From contig JASHRR010001103.1 of NCBI GenBank assembly GCA_030037185.1, forward strand, positions 1 through 6,353: a DNA stretch of 6,353 bases, written 5' to 3'. The position numbers and the translations under genes are program-made. The notes under the pieces were generated by a model, which was not told the origin of the DNA, ran no database searches, and was given only the letters and a program-made list of their open reading frames with translations. Below are positions 4,994 through 6,353 of the stretch, piece by piece. This DNA is from Xanthobacteraceae bacterium (GTDB lineage: Bacteria > Pseudomonadota > Alphaproteobacteria > Rhizobiales > Xanthobacteraceae). Each line of letters begins with the position of its first letter. The first letter of the stretch is position 1.

Positions 4994-5875
4994 ATGACTA
5001 TTCTTCGACAACGGATGACCGAGGACATGCAGGTGCGGAATCTCTCACCGCATACGCAGGCGTCGTATCTCCAGCAGGTTTCGCTGTTCGCACGCTACTT
5101 TCGAACGTCGCCGAATGCTTTGACCCGCGAACACATCCGGACCTATCAGATCTACCTCACGAACGAGAAGAAGCTGGCGCCCAATTCGATACATTTGGCT
5201 GTTGCGGCGCTTCGGTTCCTTTACAAGGTTACCCTCAAGAAGGACTGGGTCTTTGGAGAAGACATCCCGCTTCCCAAAAAACCACAGAAGCTCCCAGTCG
5301 TCTTGAGCCCTGAACAAGTCCGACATTTCCTCAGCTGCATAGACTGCAACAAACATCAGGTCATCCTGACCACCTGCTACGCGGCGGGCTTGCGCATTTC
5401 GGAAGCCGTCCGGCTGAAGGCCACCGCGATCGACAGCTCGCGGATGGTCGTTCGTGTCGAGCAGGGCAAGGGTCGCAAAGATCGATTCGTGATGCTCTCG
5501 CCGATGCTGCTGGAGATCCTGCGGAGGTACTGGAAAGGCGTTCGCCCGAAGGAATGGCTGTTTCCAGGCGTTCGCGACGATCGACCAATCACGAAGGACG
5601 CCGTAGAAGCAGCCTGTCAGAAAGCCCTTCGTCTGTCCGGTCTCTCTAAACCCGTGACCCCACATTCACTTCGGCACGCATTCGCCGTCCACCTCCTTGA
5701 ATCCGGCACCAATCTGCGGACCATTCAACTTCTGCTCGGCCATCGTAGCCTTGCGACCACGGCCCGCTACCTGCGCATCGCTACCACCAAGGTCTGTGCA
5801 ACGCAAAGCCCGCTCGACCTGTTACCGCGTCCACCTGCCGCTGAACCCGAGCCGGTACCGCCGAAACACTTCTGA
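4994..5875 (+). CDS. Tyrosine recombinase/integrase of an IS91-type unit
   Basis: This 293-residue protein is a phage-integrase-family tyrosine recombinase that would cut and rejoin DNA through a covalent 3'-phosphotyrosine. Residues about 6-80 form the N-terminal SAM-like DNA-binding domain (RNLSPHTQASYLQQVSLFAR, then ALTREHIRTYQIYL). Residues about 103-265 form the catalytic domain with all six expected residues: Arg134 in AAGLRISEAVRL, Lys159 in GKGRKDR, His224 and Arg227 in TPHSLRHAF, His250 in LLLGHRSLATTARY, and nucleophile Tyr259. A short proline-rich tail follows. The length is normal and nothing is broken, so it should be active. It begins after a strong ribosome binding site and ends 11 nt before the IS91 transposase, with which it is probably co-transcribed. 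Integrases of this kind are known beside IS91-family transposases; their exact part in transposition is not something I can state. Confidence 0.93.
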   Translation: MTILRQRMTEDMQVRNLSPHTQASYLQQVSLFARYFRTSPNALTREHIRTYQIYLTNEKKLAPNSIHLAVAALRFLYKVTLKKDWVFGEDIPLPKKPQKLPVVLSPEQVRHFLSCIDCNKHQVILTTCYAAGLRISEAVRLKATAIDSSRMVVRVEQGKGRKDRFVMLSPMLLEILRRYWKGVRPKEWLFPGVRDDRPITKDAVEAACQKALRLSGLSKPVTPHSLRHAFAVHLLESGTNLRTIQLLLGHRSLATTARYLRIATTKVCATQSPLDLLPRPPAAEPEPVPPKHF

Positions 5876-5886
5876 TCTTCAGGCCG

Positions 5887-6353
5887 ATGGCCCGCTCGGG
5901 GCTGGAGGTGGCGGATGTGTTCCGCCGCTACGGCACAGCCTATCGTGAGACCCATGGCGACTCGCTATGCACCGCACAGCGTCGCGCCATGAGTGCGATC
6001 GAACTGTGTCGAACCGCCGCACTTGGTGGTCACGTGGAGCGTTGCGATCGCTGTGACCACCGGCGCGTTTTCTACAACAGCTGTCGCAATCGCAACTGTC
6101 CAAAATGCCAGTCGCTGGCGCGTGCCCAGTGGCTGGAAGCGCGTCAGTCCGAGCTTCTCGACACTCCATATTTTCATGTGGTCTTCACCATGCCGCAACC
6201 CATCGTCGCTATCGCCCTTCAAAATAAGGAGATCCTCTACAACATCCTGTTCCGGGCTACCGCTGAGACGCTACGAACCATCGCGGCAGATCCCAAGCAT
6301 CTGGGGGCCCAGATCGGCTTCTTCGCCGTCCTTCACACCTGGGGCCAAACTCT
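5887..6353 (+). CDS. IS91-family transposase (N-terminal part, cut by window edge)
   Basis: The first 155 residues match the IS91-type transposases, HUH-type rolling-circle enzymes that nick one strand through tyrosine and move DNA without making target duplications. Seen here are the N-terminal helix (LEVADVFRRYGTAYRE), QRRAMSAIELCRTAALGGHV, a zinc-binding cluster with Cys53, Cys56, Cys66, Cys71 and Cys74 (ERCDRCDHRR and YNSCRNRNCPKCQ), and the start of the catalytic domain (YFHVVFTMPQPI, then DPKHLGAQIGFFAVLHTWGQ). The HUH motif and catalytic tyrosine lie beyond the edge, so the full gene cannot be judged. ATG 5887 is chosen because the family begins at this point; the ribosome binding site is weak (AGG at 5881-5883), suggesting translational coupling to the recombinase that stops at 5875. 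Confidence 0.92.
   Translation, partial: MARSGLEVADVFRRYGTAYRETHGDSLCTAQRRAMSAIELCRTAALGGHVERCDRCDHRRVFYNSCRNRNCPKCQSLARAQWLEARQSELLDTPYFHVVFTMPQPIVAIALQNKEILYNILFRATAETLRTIAADPKHLGAQIGFFAVLHTWGQT

Larger units (their letters stand above)
4994..6353 (+). mobile_element. IS91-family element with accessory tyrosine recombinase (partial)
   Basis: The recombinase and transposase form one unit in the same direction, 11 nt apart. IS91 elements have no long terminal inverted repeats, so the left boundary cannot be placed by eye; it may include the structured leader from about 4442 onward. The right (origin) end is outside the window. Debris of several unrelated genes upstream is typical of a region repeatedly hit by mobile elements. 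Confidence 0.75.

Noticed and set aside
5045..5665. 206-codon open frame on the minus strand
   Set aside because: Shadow of the tyrosine recombinase, which has all catalytic residues on the + strand.

Overview
The window looks like GC-rich proteobacterial DNA, most likely from an alphaproteobacterium. Three things suggest this: a remnant of an HWE-type histidine kinase (a kinase class concentrated in Alphaproteobacteria), a secreted protein with the GHYEGDTLVIDT signature common in soil Proteobacteria and Acidobacteria, and an IS91-type element. The assignment is inferred from gene content only; no rRNA or other taxonomic marker is present.

Layout. At 2-193 is the 3' end of an unrecognised + strand gene. 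It converges, across a small hairpin (200-217), on a minus-strand GNAT acetyltransferase (799-246) that carries one frameshift near its C-terminus. A 7-bp inverted repeat overlapping a possible promoter lies 6 bp upstream of the GNAT start. From about 826 to 2180 there is no intact recognisable gene. This stretch holds scraps: a possible recombinase-like helix (about 1319-1339), a broken minus-strand HWE kinase (about 1800-1523), a + strand coiled-coil scrap with three 20/21-bp repeats (1874-1935), and a possible small minus-strand membrane protein (2180-1938).

At 2330-3385 is an intact gene for a 351-residue exported protein of unknown function. It has an almost ideal sigma-54 promoter at 2230-2244, a leader hairpin at 2286-2303 and a clear ribosome binding site. 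Next comes a second degraded stretch (3444-4378), with a frameshifted small phage/terminase-like protein and a ribbon-helix-helix fragment.

The right third is a mobile module. A dense series of stem-loops (about 4450-4874) suggests a structured RNA or DNA leader. A nested 41-nt hairpin (4940-4980) follows, ending exactly where the ribosome binding site of an intact tyrosine recombinase (4994-5875) begins. An IS91-family transposase (from 5887) follows 11 nt later and is cut by the window edge.

In sum, this is an accessory region: a sigma-54-controlled exported protein between decayed gene debris on one side and an active-looking recombinase plus IS91 unit on the other. The structured leader of that unit is the best candidate for something undescribed. 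Several reading-frame breaks rest on single bases, so gene decay and sequencing or assembly error both remain possible.
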